From contig NZ_CP088020.1 of the NCBI RefSeq assembly GCF_021049245.1, positions 1,370,001-1,434,000 on the forward strand: 64,000 bases of DNA. The letters are read 5' to 3'. Position numbers and translations under genes: made by a program. This DNA is from Radiobacillus kanasensis (GTDB lineage: Bacteria > Bacillota > Bacilli > Bacillales > Amphibacillaceae). The notes below the pieces were generated by a model, which searched no databases, was not told where the DNA came from, and saw only the letters and a program-made list of their open reading frames with translations. Of the stretch, positions 44,217 through 51,373 are shown in pieces. Numbering within the stretch: the stretch's first letter is position 1; each line of letters starts with the position of its first letter.

Positions 44217-44483
44217 ATGTCACAAAATCTACATCAACAATTACAGCAAGTGAGCCAACAAATACAAGATGCCCAGCAGGCTGTTATTCAAGCAAATGGA
44301 ACAGACTCTCAGGAGATAGAGCAGACCATTCAACAGCTACAGCAAGTTGAACAACAGCTTAAAAACACACAAAGTCAATCGGGAACCGAAGCAACAGAGA
44401 ATCCACAGTTCCAACAAGCGTATGAACAGTTACACAATGTAAGAAAACAAATAGAAAATATAAAAGATCATAGTAATGGGTAA
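44217..44483 (+). CDS. Small Gln-rich helical protein
   Basis: 88 residues with very high Gln and no hydrophobic core segment: QNLHQQLQQVSQQIQDAQQA and FQQAYEQLHNVRKQIENIKD. Predicted as two amphipathic helices forming a coiled coil. Size and composition recall small sporulation-associated DUF2524-like Bacillus proteins, but this is not secure. Ribosome site GGAGGGGTAC. Own terminator. Not linked to neighbours. Confidence 0.75.
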   Translation: MSQNLHQQLQQVSQQIQDAQQAVIQANGTDSQEIEQTIQQLQQVEQQLKNTQSQSGTEATENPQFQQAYEQLHNVRKQIENIKDHSNG

Positions 44484-44487
44484 CAAG

Positions 44488-44521
44488 TCAGAAGAATCCT
44501 CGTTGGGGGATTCTTTTTTAC
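44488..44521 (+). terminator. Terminator after Gln-rich gene
   Basis: AAGAATCCTC / GGGGGATTCTT hairpin followed by TTTTTT. Confidence 0.9.
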
Positions 44522-44585
44522 ATAATTAGTTTGTAAAGTGGAAAATAATAGATGTTGTTTGGTAGATTTTTTGTAGGGAATTAGC

Positions 44586-44678
44586 TTGATTACAGACATT
44601 GAAATGTACCAGCCCTGACATAGTATTTACCACCAATTGACAAACAGTGTACCAAAGATTGACACACTTTTTACCACT
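44586..44678 (+). repeat. Left terminal inverted repeat with sub-sites
   Basis: TTGATTACAG terminus, then sites TGTACCAGCCCTGACATAG (44605), TTTACCACCAATTGACAAAC (44626), TGTACCAAAGATTGACACAC (44648) and TTTACCAC (44670). Spacing is 21-22 bp. Confidence 0.8.
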
Positions 44679-44759
44679 GTAATCCTTCTGATGATACAAG
44701 ATTTAAAACTAGATTTTTGATATACAAAATGTGACATAGAAAAACACTGAAATTATTTT

Positions 44760-45314
44760 TCACAATTTCTTTTTTAGGTTCTTCAGTTTAATAACAAATG
44801 CTCTAATCGATATACCAACGATGATATAGAAAAAGAATGAGTATATGTAATTCCATTTAATATAGATAACTAATTCTTTCCATACACTGAAGGGTTCACC
44901 TATAAAAGCAAATACACCAGCCATAGAAATTAAGGCTATAATATAGGATTTCCAAGTGTTGAAATATTGATATAACAGCATTAGTGCTACGGGTACCATA
45001 GAAATATCAAAGGGAAATGCTCTGGGGAAAATAGGAAATAGAGATGTAGGATATTGCCAGAAGTCTATTTCTGTGCCAAGTATGTCCGTTATGGTTGTTA
45101 TTTTGATAATGAACATTCCGAATAGAAAATTCTCAACAATTCTATCACGGTCTACTAGTTTCACCCAAAGTACCCATGGTAATATAAAAAATGCTAATAA
45201 AAGCCACCAATCAAAGGTGAATAAATCGTATTGTAACCAGCCGTTAATATCGACATTTAATGCTTCCTTTTCAAGTTCATTTACTTTAAGGAGGTTCTCG
45301 TATTTTCCAGTCAT
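44760..45314 (-). CDS. CBO0543-type membrane protein carried in the element
   Basis: 184 residues, about five TM helices. Shares order and motifs with the protein at 29175-29756: RDRIVENFLFGMFIIKI, TEIDFWQYPTSLFPIFP, FDISMVPVALMLLYQYFNTW. N-terminal polar ~25 residues. Function unknown. It is the sole gene between the inverted ends at 44586-45723. Ribosome site TAGGAGATTTTTA upstream of the ATG at 45314. Confidence 0.75.
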   Translation of the reverse strand: MTGKYENLLKVNELEKEALNVDINGWLQYDLFTFDWWLLLAFFILPWVLWVKLVDRDRIVENFLFGMFIIKITTITDILGTEIDFWQYPTSLFPIFPRAFPFDISMVPVALMLLYQYFNTWKSYIIALISMAGVFAFIGEPFSVWKELVIYIKWNYIYSFFFYIIVGISIRAFVIKLKNLKKKL

Positions 45315-45564
45315 TAAAAATCTCCTACTCTTTAATTAGGTAAAATAATTATTTGCATTGTACTTTCAATTTATGCAAGTTTAGATAAATGTCGAGTTCT
45401 CATTTCGAAAATACTGAGCATTTAAACAACATCTACTTGTTGTAACTTTGTGAAAAAGTGCACTTAAAGTAACAGGAGTTTATTTTGAAAAAAATAACAA
45501 CAAAAGAAAGTCTTTTCTACGCAGTATAAACATACTCAACATTTTGACGAGTTGTGGACGACCA

Positions 45565-45609
45565 TACGCCTAATTTTTCCGTGACAATAAGGAGAATTAG
45601 GCTTTTTAT
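45565..45609. terminator. Terminator-like hairpin inside the element
   Basis: GCCTAATTTTTCC ... AGAATTAGGC hairpin (GCCTAATT / AATTAGGC arms) followed by TTTTTATTATAG. It has no gene before it on the plus strand; 45,315-45,630 shows no supported gene, so it may be a remnant. Confidence 0.55.
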
Positions 45610-45630
45610 TATAGAATCCTTGATTTTTCT

Positions 45631-45723
45631 ATTGGTAAATGCCTTGTCTTAGGGTGGTGGATTTCGTGGCAACTGTTGGTAAATAGCATGGCAGAAATGG
45701 TACATTCTTGTGGCTGTAATCAA
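45631..45723 (-). repeat. Right terminal inverted repeat with sub-sites
   Basis: On the minus strand TTGATTACAG then TGTACCATTTCTGCCATGC, TTTACCAACAGTTGCCAC, TCCACCACCCTAAGACAAG and TTTACCAAT at the same positions as in the left end. Confidence 0.8.
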
Positions 45724-45752
45724 TTAGCTTTATGAATAATTCATTTTAATGT

Positions 45753-46088
45753 TTGGAAAAAGAAGCGATAAGTCTGGATTGGGCTGACATCTTCATCGTA
45801 ATAGGATTTATTCTATTTATTATATTAATCGTAGCTATTTTGGTATTTGGTTTATTTTTATTTTTCATTGATAGAAACCAAAATCCGCAAAAAGCTCTCA
45901 TCATAGACGAGAAAAAACATCGAACAGCTAATTACTTGATTACAATGAGGAAAGGACTTTTTCGATTGGCTACTGCAGCTGGGTTGGATTCTCCTATCCA
46001 TTTCACTCCTTCTGATGTGATGTATAAAGATGACAAGGGGAGAGTATCTACCTTAGAAGAAATTTATAAAGAAATTACAAGTTCTTAA
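45753..46088 (+). CDS. Small single-TM protein, unknown, start uncertain
   Basis: 111 residues as read from a TTG at 45753. One TM segment (ADIFIVIGFILFIILIVAILVFGLFLFFI), followed by a basic region and HRTANYLITMRKGLFRLATAAGLDS. No ribosome site precedes the TTG, and a stop lies two codons upstream. The right end of the transposon-like element lies only ~25 bp before it, so the original 5' end or promoter may have been altered by insertion. A terminator follows. Unknown family. Confidence 0.5.
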   Translation: MEKEAISLDWADIFIVIGFILFIILIVAILVFGLFLFFIDRNQNPQKALIIDEKKHRTANYLITMRKGLFRLATAAGLDSPIHFTPSDVMYKDDKGRVSTLEEIYKEITSS

Positions 46089-46097
46089 TATTAATAG

Positions 46098-46140
46098 TAT
46101 GCAGGGATATGGACTAATCGATATTTCCTGCTTTTTTTCA
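46098..46140 (+). terminator. Terminator
   Basis: GCAGGGATAT / ATATTTCCTGC hairpin with a ~10-nt loop and TTTTTTTC. Confidence 0.85.
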
Positions 46141-46203
46141 TAGTGACACATATCTTCATTCATGCTATTTTAGCATTGGGAGAAAATTCCTAAGGAGGTA
46201 GTC

Positions 46204-46698
46204 ATGGATAATTTGATAAACGAGCCAACTGTTCAACTTTCACATGATATTAAAAAAGTTTGGATAACAAATGAACTCATTCAAAACATTATAGGTTTTA
46301 TTGTTTTGGGGGTTTTATTTTATTTAGATTATCATTTTAATTGGTTCGATTGGATTGGATGGGTACTTATTATTCTTACAATCCTATCGGTTCTAGGCGC
46401 AATTTGGGGAATATGGATCAAGCCGATTATTTTATATAAGACGTGGAGGTACGACCTCAATGAGGAATTTTTGCAATTAAAGTACGGGGCTATCACGGAA
46501 GAGAAACAGTTGATTCCGATGACGAAGATTCAAGCTGTTTCCACGAAACAAGGGCCATTAATGAAAAAATACGGACTTTATGCTATTTCCATTGAAACGA
46601 TGGGGTCATCGCATAGCATACCCGGGATTTCCGAAGAGATTGCCCAAGACCTTCGTAACCAAATTGCGGTTTATGCAAAGGTGAAGGAGGTGGAGTAA
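46204..46698 (+). CDS. ydbS: PH-domain membrane protein, YdbS-like
   Basis: 164 residues: two TM helices (LIQNIIGFIVLGVLFYLDYHF, WVLIILTILSVLGAIWGIWI) and a bPH2 domain (YDLNEEFLQLKYGAITEEKQLIPMTKIQAVSTKQGPLMKKYGLYAISIETMGSS shortened here to key parts LIPMTKIQAV and KKYGL). The start has AAGGAGGTAGTC. The stop TAA is adjacent to the ATG of ydbT, indicating a two-gene operon as in B. subtilis ydbST. In B. subtilis this pair contributes to resistance to a Bacillus antibiotic (amylocyclicin); a similar role here is inference. Confidence 0.9.
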   Translation: MDNLINEPTVQLSHDIKKVWITNELIQNIIGFIVLGVLFYLDYHFNWFDWIGWVLIILTILSVLGAIWGIWIKPIILYKTWRYDLNEEFLQLKYGAITEEKQLIPMTKIQAVSTKQGPLMKKYGLYAISIETMGSSHSIPGISEEIAQDLRNQIAVYAKVKEVE

Positions 46699-48201
46699 AT
46701 GACGGAAACAAGACGTTACCATCCGCTTATCATCTTGTTTCAAATTGGTAAACTAATAAGAAGTTCAATCATTTTTATTGTATATTTATTTATACTAAAT
46801 TTAGATTCTGAATCAACATATATTTTCTACGGGCGAATTGTCTTTTTAGTCATTTTCACTTTATCCGTTTTTTCGATCGTATTAAAATGGTTTGTGCAAA
46901 CCTATCAGGTAGAGGATACCGCCTTTCAGGTTAATAAAGGGCTTTTTGTCAAATCAAAACAGACGATCCCTTTCTCCAAAATACAAAATGTGAATCGGCA
47001 TACATCGTTCTTTCATAGGCTTCTTCGCGTGACATCTGTACATTTTGAAACTGGTATGAATAGTGAAGAGTCGGCTGTTGAATTTTCAGTCATTTCGCGA
47101 GCTGAGGCAGATCGACTAGAAAAGCATGTGAAGCAGTATGAAATGGCAGAACATACGGAAAATACTAAGGTGGAAGTGGAAGAAGACACCACTGAAATTA
47201 ACCAACTAACAACGAAAAGAACCATTCATTTTACTCCAACAAAAAAAGATACAATAAAAGCGGCATTTACATCATTAAGTTTTCTCGTGCTTGTTCCAGT
47301 GCTAGGGTCCCTTTATACGAATATAGATGACATTTTTGACCTGGATCAACAAGCAGAAGGACTATTCCTTACCATCGTTAATTCATGGTGGATTACGACC
47401 ATTGTTGTCCTTTTTATTATTGTAGCTTCTTTAGCCTATGGTATTATTCGTACCTTTCTAAAGTACGGAAAATATGAGATTTCTTCTGACGAGGAACGAA
47501 TTTATATTAAAAAAGGGGTCTTGGATGAGACAGCCTTCTCCATTGCGAAAGAAAAAGTGCAAGCGGTTGAAGTCACACAATCCTTTATGAAGAGAATTCT
47601 TGGCTTAGCAGAAGTAAAACTGACGAGCACTAGTAATTCCATTAATGACAGTTTAGAAGTAAATACGTTATACCCATTCTTACCAATAAAACGGGCATAT
47701 GAAATGATTGAAGAGATGTTACCAACTTATTCCGTAAGCGAAAGCATGCAACGTCTTCCAAAAAAATCTTTATGGATACGATTGATTCGCCCGAGTTGGC
47801 TTTGGATGATAGTCACGGTCATTGTTTTCTTTTGGAAGCCAGAATTTTTAGGGTTCGCCCAGTTTTGGTGGGTAGGTTCGATCGCCTTATTTATCCTTGT
47901 TTATATAAGTAGATTGTTGGATTATTACAATTCTCGTTATGTTTTGAATGGACCATTTATTCAATTTAAGACAGGAGGATTCATGACACAACTATTTATT
48001 ACGAAACGGGAAAAAGTTATTACGGTAAGTGTGTCAAAAGGATTTTCTCAACGTCTATTTGGCCTTGCCAGTATAGGCACTGTAAACCGGGCAAATCCAG
48101 TTCATCATGCTGGGCTAGATGACGTGCCACAAGAGCTAGTAAGTACTTTTTATCGTTGGTATGCAAATCGAAGAGAAGAAGTGAAATATGAGCAGGAATA
48201 G
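46699..48201 (+). CDS. ydbT: PH-domain membrane protein, YdbT-like
   Basis: 500 residues with three bPH2 repeats, each introduced by TM helices. Repeat starts: YQVEDTAFQVNKGLFVKSKQ with PFSKIQNVNRH; KYEISSDEERIYIKKGVLDE with KEKVQAVEVTQ; and YVLNGPFIQFKTGGF with TKREKVITVSVSKGFSQRLFG. About eight TM helices in all. Cotranscribed with ydbS (no gap). A long hairpin terminator follows, shared with the convergent KAS III gene. Confidence 0.9.
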   Translation: MTETRRYHPLIILFQIGKLIRSSIIFIVYLFILNLDSESTYIFYGRIVFLVIFTLSVFSIVLKWFVQTYQVEDTAFQVNKGLFVKSKQTIPFSKIQNVNRHTSFFHRLLRVTSVHFETGMNSEESAVEFSVISRAEADRLEKHVKQYEMAEHTENTKVEVEEDTTEINQLTTKRTIHFTPTKKDTIKAAFTSLSFLVLVPVLGSLYTNIDDIFDLDQQAEGLFLTIVNSWWITTIVVLFIIVASLAYGIIRTFLKYGKYEISSDEERIYIKKGVLDETAFSIAKEKVQAVEVTQSFMKRILGLAEVKLTSTSNSINDSLEVNTLYPFLPIKRAYEMIEEMLPTYSVSESMQRLPKKSLWIRLIRPSWLWMIVTVIVFFWKPEFLGFAQFWWVGSIALFILVYISRLLDYYNSRYVLNGPFIQFKTGGFMTQLFITKREKVITVSVSKGFSQRLFGLASIGTVNRANPVHHAGLDDVPQELVSTFYRWYANRREEVKYEQE

Positions 48202-48202
48202 G

Positions 48203-48243
48203 AGGAAGAGGACCCTTGTTAAAGCCAATGGTCCTCTTTTCTA
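48203..48243. terminator. Bidirectional terminator
   Basis: AAGAGGACC / GGTCCTCTT with an extended inner TTG/CAA pair and T run; serves ydbT and the KAS III-like gene. Confidence 0.9.
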
Positions 48244-48244
48244 C

Positions 48245-49234
48245 TTAGTATTTAAATAGCATTGCAATAAGCTGATACCCAGCTCCAATTGTCCAAAAGA
48301 GAACATGGTCTCCTCTTTTAACTTGTCCACTTTCAATACCTGCATGTAAGGCAATAAATGGGCTACTTGTTCCTGTATATCCAAAGGTGTCCCCGATATA
48401 GACGATTTGCCTGTCCTCTAACGAAAAATTGTCCTGGATTTTTAATATATTGGCAAGTGAAAATTGAGAAAAACAATACGCCTTTATGTCCTTTGTTTCT
48501 AAATGATTTCTTTCTAAAAGTCTTTCAATCATATCGTAAGTAGGTGGTAAAGCAATATTTCCATCAAACGGAAGCCATTTTATATACTTATTCTCATCGG
48601 TTGCGTTTTGCATAAGATTAGTTAGTCCATTTCCTGGATACAAAATCTTATCACGATTCACGGAATCTGTGAAATAAAGGGCATCGATAAATCCACAATC
48701 TTCCTCAGTTTTTTCAAGGACAACAGCGGCGGAAGCATCTCCATAATTGGAATAAGTAATTTCATCCTCGGGATTGCTGATGAGAGAATTATAATCAGAG
48801 CCGACAACCAAAGTTGTTTGAACATGTTGATTCGATTTCATATAGTGACAAGCTTGTTCAACAGCTACTGTCATACCAGCGCAATTCGCATTGGAATCCA
48901 ATATGATCGTATCATGGTCAGCACCAATGGCATCATGAAGAAACATAGCATTTGCGGGAAAAGTGGTTTCCGGTACTTGTGTGGAGAACACAATCATATC
49001 AATATCTTTTCCTGAAAGGTTTAACTTCTTAAGTACGCGTTTCGCTGCTTCTATACCCATTGTCAATCCGTTTTCATGGTCATTATCTATAATGTATCTA
49101 GATTTTCTGCCCATATGTTCTAAAAAGCGTTTTATATCTTTTCCTTTGGAAGAAAAGTGCTCTAAAAAGTGGTCGTTGTCAATAGCATGATTTGGATGAT
49201 ATATATCTACACCTTTTATTCTTACGTTACTCAT
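48245..49234 (-). CDS. Atypical 3-oxoacyl-ACP synthase III-like protein
   Basis: 329 residues, thiolase fold of the FabH/KAS III family. The cysteine site is kept (DSNANCAGMTVAVEQA), as is the VGSDYNSLISNPEDEITYSNYGDASAAVVLE core. However, the H-Q-A-N region reads FSQFSLANIL and the G-N-T-S-A-A-S region reads FGYTGTSSPFIAL, so the catalytic His and Asn of true FabH appear replaced. It may therefore transfer or condense acyl groups differently, as in specialised KAS III relatives. The ATG at 49234 follows AAAAGGAGAGCAATC. It lies downstream of a STAS-like gene under a c-di-GMP-I riboswitch. Confidence 0.8.
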   Translation of the reverse strand: MSNVRIKGVDIYHPNHAIDNDHFLEHFSSKGKDIKRFLEHMGRKSRYIIDNDHENGLTMGIEAAKRVLKKLNLSGKDIDMIVFSTQVPETTFPANAMFLHDAIGADHDTIILDSNANCAGMTVAVEQACHYMKSNQHVQTTLVVGSDYNSLISNPEDEITYSNYGDASAAVVLEKTEEDCGFIDALYFTDSVNRDKILYPGNGLTNLMQNATDENKYIKWLPFDGNIALPPTYDMIERLLERNHLETKDIKAYCFSQFSLANILKIQDNFSLEDRQIVYIGDTFGYTGTSSPFIALHAGIESGQVKRGDHVLFWTIGAGYQLIAMLFKY

Positions 49235-49280
49235 GATTGCTCTCCTTTTATTTGATTTTGAGTTCCTTTCCATATATAAA

Positions 49281-49315
49281 GCAAGACTCTAGAGACGAGC
49301 CTTGCTTCTAATTGA
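49281..49315 (-). terminator. Weak hairpin between STAS-like and KAS III-like genes
   Basis: On the minus strand AGAAGCAAG ... CTTGCTTT arms (AAGCAAG / CTTGCTT) with an interrupted inner stem. Poor T run; may only attenuate. Confidence 0.5.
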
Positions 49316-49316
49316 T

Positions 49317-49661
49317 TTATGCTACTTCTACTACCTCTGAGTTTGTTAGGCCAGCATTTTTAGCAATTCTACCTAATTGCATTTTTAATACTGGGTTTTT
49401 AACAATAGAGAAGACAACTTTGTTAAAACCGGATTCATTATACATTTTAAAAGAGTTTTCCAGACTAGGAACCATATCTTTTGTAAGTATATCCATCGTG
49501 GTGCAATCTACTTCTAAAGTAAAATCCTTTGCGTTTATGGAGTTGATTTTCGCTTGATAGTCATTTACAAAGTTGATAACATCTTCATTAGTAAATGATC
49601 CTTTAACCTCCATTGCGATTGTCTTTTTCGTGTTGTTTACGTTAATACTGTACTTTGACAT
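49317..49661 (-). CDS. STAS/SpoIIAA-like small protein under c-di-GMP riboswitch control
   Basis: 114 residues, one domain with alternating strands and helices (YSINVNNTKKTIAMEVKGSF, FVNDYQAKINSINAKDFTLEVDCTTMDILTKDMVPSLENSFKMY shown in pieces: FTLEVDCTTMD, KVVFSIVKNPVLKMQLGRIA). This resembles SpoIIAA-like/STAS folds used in phospho-signalling, though no phosphorylatable Ser is obvious. The ATG at 49661 follows TAGGAGGAAAGACG; an in-frame extension upstream runs through a terminator hairpin and is rejected. First gene after the riboswitch, ahead of the KAS III-like gene. Confidence 0.72.
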   Translation of the reverse strand: MSKYSINVNNTKKTIAMEVKGSFTNEDVINFVNDYQAKINSINAKDFTLEVDCTTMDILTKDMVPSLENSFKMYNESGFNKVVFSIVKNPVLKMQLGRIAKNAGLTNSEVVEVA

Positions 49662-49694
49662 CGTCTTTCCTCCTAAAAAATGTGTAATAAATAC

Positions 49695-49724
49695 AAAAAG
49701 AGCCCACAACAGGATTGCGCGCTC
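49695..49724 (-). terminator. Expression-platform terminator of the c-di-GMP-I riboswitch
   Basis: On the minus strand GAGCGCGCAA / TTGTGGGCTC (one G-G mismatch, one G-U pair) with loop TCCTG and TTTTTG. Lies between the aptamer and the ribosome site of the STAS-like gene, so transcription can be stopped or allowed. Confidence 0.85.
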
Positions 49725-49742
49725 GTCATACATAAATCGATG

Positions 49743-49822
49743 AAGTGCGGCTCGACTATCCTAGCTTTTTAAAGCCGTAGATTCGTAGCTTTGCGTCCTT
49801 GTCTTTCAACAAGTTTGCCAAA
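49743..49822 (-). promoter_or_regulatory. c-di-GMP-I (GEMM-I) riboswitch aptamer
   Basis: On the minus strand from 49819: GGCAAAC, CUUGUU-GAAA-GACAAG hairpin (GNRA loop), GGACGCAAAGCUACG, then a second arm closing with GCUAGGAUAGUCGAGCCGC. The GGCAAA, GAAA loop and GGACGCAAAGC consensus elements of GEMM-I are all present. A -10 like TATTATATT lies just upstream. Followed by a terminator at 49695-49724. Confidence 0.92.
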
Positions 49823-49905
49823 TCACAAAAAATATAATAGCACAGAGTGATAGAATATAAAAGTAATAAATGAATAAAAAATATTGGATATTATTGGTTG
49901 AAAAG

Positions 49906-50430
49906 CTATAATTTTTCCTGTTTCAACCGATTGACCTTTCTCCTAAGGCTTACATAAGTAAAGAGGTTTAGCCCAATTAATACAAAATAAATGATTTGCA
50001 AAACTTTCATAAATGAAAAATCTGCTGGGAGAACGATGATAAAGAAGATAGTGACGATAGATAATAAAACCGTTAAGATGACGTTAGAGAGATCTTCATA
50101 TTTTTTAACCTTCGATTCAGTGTCCGAATAAATGTCTGGTGTTTCTATTGTAGAGGTTGCGACCGTACGGAAGTAATGCCAATTTTGGAACTGATCAACA
50201 TGATCCCAGCCACTATCCTCAAATAAGGAAATATACGTTTCCAGATCATCTGCATAATTTCCCTTGTAATCTAGCTTATAGACATAATCAGTAGGTTGGA
50301 TTTGTTCAAATGTATAAATGAACCAGTTGTAATGCTTAAGTCCCCATCCTTCCCTGGACATCTTTCTTAGCCACTTTTCTTCCGCGTCGTCCTGCCATGC
50401 CCAAAATGTTTTAAATGCTTTTTTAGTCAT
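49906..50430 (-). CDS. DUF2812-domain membrane protein
   Basis: 174 residues. N-terminal ~115 residues match DUF2812: FKTFWAWQDDAEEKWLRKMSREGWGLKHYNW, YVYKLDYKG, YISLFEDSGWDHVDQFQNWHYFR. Two C-terminal TM helices follow (VILTVLLSIVTIFFIIVLPA, LQIIYFVLIGLNLFTYV). Nearly always paired with a PadR regulator as here, where its start overlaps the PadR gene's end by 8 nt. Probably a membrane partner or target of that regulator; function unknown. Confidence 0.87.
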   Translation of the reverse strand: MTKKAFKTFWAWQDDAEEKWLRKMSREGWGLKHYNWFIYTFEQIQPTDYVYKLDYKGNYADDLETYISLFEDSGWDHVDQFQNWHYFRTVATSTIETPDIYSDTESKVKKYEDLSNVILTVLLSIVTIFFIIVLPADFSFMKVLQIIYFVLIGLNLFTYVSLRRKVNRLKQEKL

Positions 50431-50770
50431 TCCCTTTTCCTCCTATTTTTTTCACATACTTTTCACTGGCAGATACTAATTCGATTAATCGCTTATGTTC
50501 AAGTTGGACGATTTCTTTCCCTAAATCTGTGAGCTGATAGCATTTTTTTCTTTCCATATCTAATTCCTCAATTTTTACAATAATCACTTGTTTTTCTAGT
50601 TTGGATAAAGCTCCATAAAGTGTTCCTGGTCCGAGCTTAACGGCCCCAGCACTCATTTCTTCTACTTTTTGCATGATGCCATACCCATGTAAGGGATCAA
50701 TTAGAGCAAGCAGTATATAGTAGGTAGTATGTGTTAAGGGTAAAAAGCTTTCCGCATTTTTAGATTTCAC
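50423..50770 (-). CDS. PadR-family transcriptional regulator
   Basis: 115 residues: winged-helix PadR domain (LPLTHTTYYILLALIDPLHGYGIMQKVEEMS, LGPGTLYGALSKLEKQVIIV) and a short C-terminal helix. Start: GGAGG is followed by ATG, ATG and GTG in frame (50776, 50773, 50770); the GTG has the best spacing. Represses its own operon in most known cases; a perfect palindrome TTATATCG-N5-CGATATAA sits just upstream at 50799-50819. Cotranscribed with the DUF2812 gene. Confidence 0.88.
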   Translation of the reverse strand: MKSKNAESFLPLTHTTYYILLALIDPLHGYGIMQKVEEMSAGAVKLGPGTLYGALSKLEKQVIIVKIEELDMERKKCYQLTDLGKEIVQLEHKRLIELVSASEKYVKKIGGKGND

Positions 50771-50798
50771 CATCATTCCTCCGATGTATCGCTAATCG

Positions 50799-50819
50799 TT
50801 ATATCGTCTGCCGATATAA
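50799..50819. promoter_or_regulatory. Probable PadR operator
   Basis: Perfect inverted repeat TTATATCG-TCTGC-CGATATAA, 8-bp arms, about 30 bp before the PadR start and within the likely promoter. Confidence 0.65.
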
Positions 50820-50917
50820 TAACTGAAGAGCTTAGAAAGCACAAGTAGAAAATGAATTTTTTCCCCAGGGTATAAAAAGAGCCTATCTTTCTAAATAAAC
50901 GTGTAAGGGGGTCAAAA

Positions 50918-50955
50918 GAAAAAGATGCACCTCGTTGGAGATGCATCTTTTTCAT
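50918..50955. terminator. Terminator after yjfB
   Basis: AAAAAGATGCA(C/T)CTC / GAG(A)TGCATCTTTTT, 10+ bp arms with A and T tails; overlaps the yjfB stop. Confidence 0.9.
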
Positions 50956-51128
50956 GCCTTAATATCAATCGAATTCCCCAAACTCGGATGTGCGGGGGCA
51001 CTCATCATTTGGAGTAATTGATTGTTGTTTTGTTCGGAAGTTTCCATGACTTTTTTCGCTAGAGCGATACCTACGCTTTGACCAAGAGAAGCCTGACTCA
51101 TGGCCACGGATAATGCAGCTACGTCCAA
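50952..51128 (-). CDS. yjfB: YjfB-family putative motility protein
   Basis: 58 residues: DVAALSVAMSQASLGQSVGIALAKKVMETS, NNNQLLQMM, and the tail HPSLGNSIDIKA, which together define the YjfB family (small sigma-D-controlled proteins of flagellated Bacillus). Start TTG at 51128 has AGGAGG with 7-nt spacing; GTG at 51137 would overlap the ribosome site. A sigma-D-like promoter lies just upstream. Function unknown; it suggests the organism is motile. Confidence 0.85.
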   Translation of the reverse strand: MDVAALSVAMSQASLGQSVGIALAKKVMETSEQNNNQLLQMMSAPAHPSLGNSIDIKA

Positions 51129-51148
51129 AGCAGTCACCTCCTATATTT

Positions 51149-51174
51149 ATATCGACAATCTACAGGGTGTTTGA
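51149..51174 (-). promoter_or_regulatory. Candidate sigma-D promoter of yjfB
   Basis: On the minus strand TCAA (51174-51171), 14 nt, GTCGATAT (51156-51149), close to the sigma-D pattern TAAA-N14/15-GCCGATAT, 20 nt before the start. Fits yjfB's known membership in the motility regulon. Confidence 0.6.
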
Positions 51175-51373
51175 AGAGGAAGTTTATAAATTTTGAAAAA
51201 TTATGCAAGGAACTCCCTAGTGGTTACTTGCTAGAGTCAAAGAATCTAAATTGTAAAAAAAAATATATTTCTCCTACCATCTATCAGCAATAAATGAGAA
51301 AATGATAGATACTGAGAAACATATCTGAATGTATATAGGAATAGTTGAATGAAAAGAAGAGGGGAATTTGGTT

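Larger units (their letters stand above)
44586..45723. mobile_element. 1.14-kb transposase-less element with Tn7/Mu-like multi-site inverted ends
   Basis: Terminal inverted repeats align without gaps for ~92 bp at roughly two-thirds identity. They begin (T)TGATTACAG and contain 21-22-bp sub-repeats of the form TxTACCAnnnnTTGACA at each end. Flanking direct repeats fit a target duplication: TTAGC (44581-44585 and 45724-45728) if the ends are TTGATTACAG, or ATTAGCT (44580-44586 and 45723-45729) if they are TGATTACAG. The only gene is a CBO0543-type membrane protein. Tandem ~20-bp sites at both ends and 5-bp duplications are typical of TnsB/TniA/MuA-type transposases, none of which is encoded here. 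Confidence 0.8.

Noticed and set aside
49661..49733. N-terminal extension of the STAS-like protein
   Set aside because: The extension is the riboswitch terminator hairpin; the proper ribosome site lies before the ATG at 49661.
50773..50955. 60-residue coding region upstream of PadR
   Set aside because: Covers the yjfB terminator and the PadR operator; no ribosome site.
51180..51370. Gene on the minus strand opposite the RsbR-like gene
   Set aside because: Only an antisense frame extending through the real gene; no start signals.
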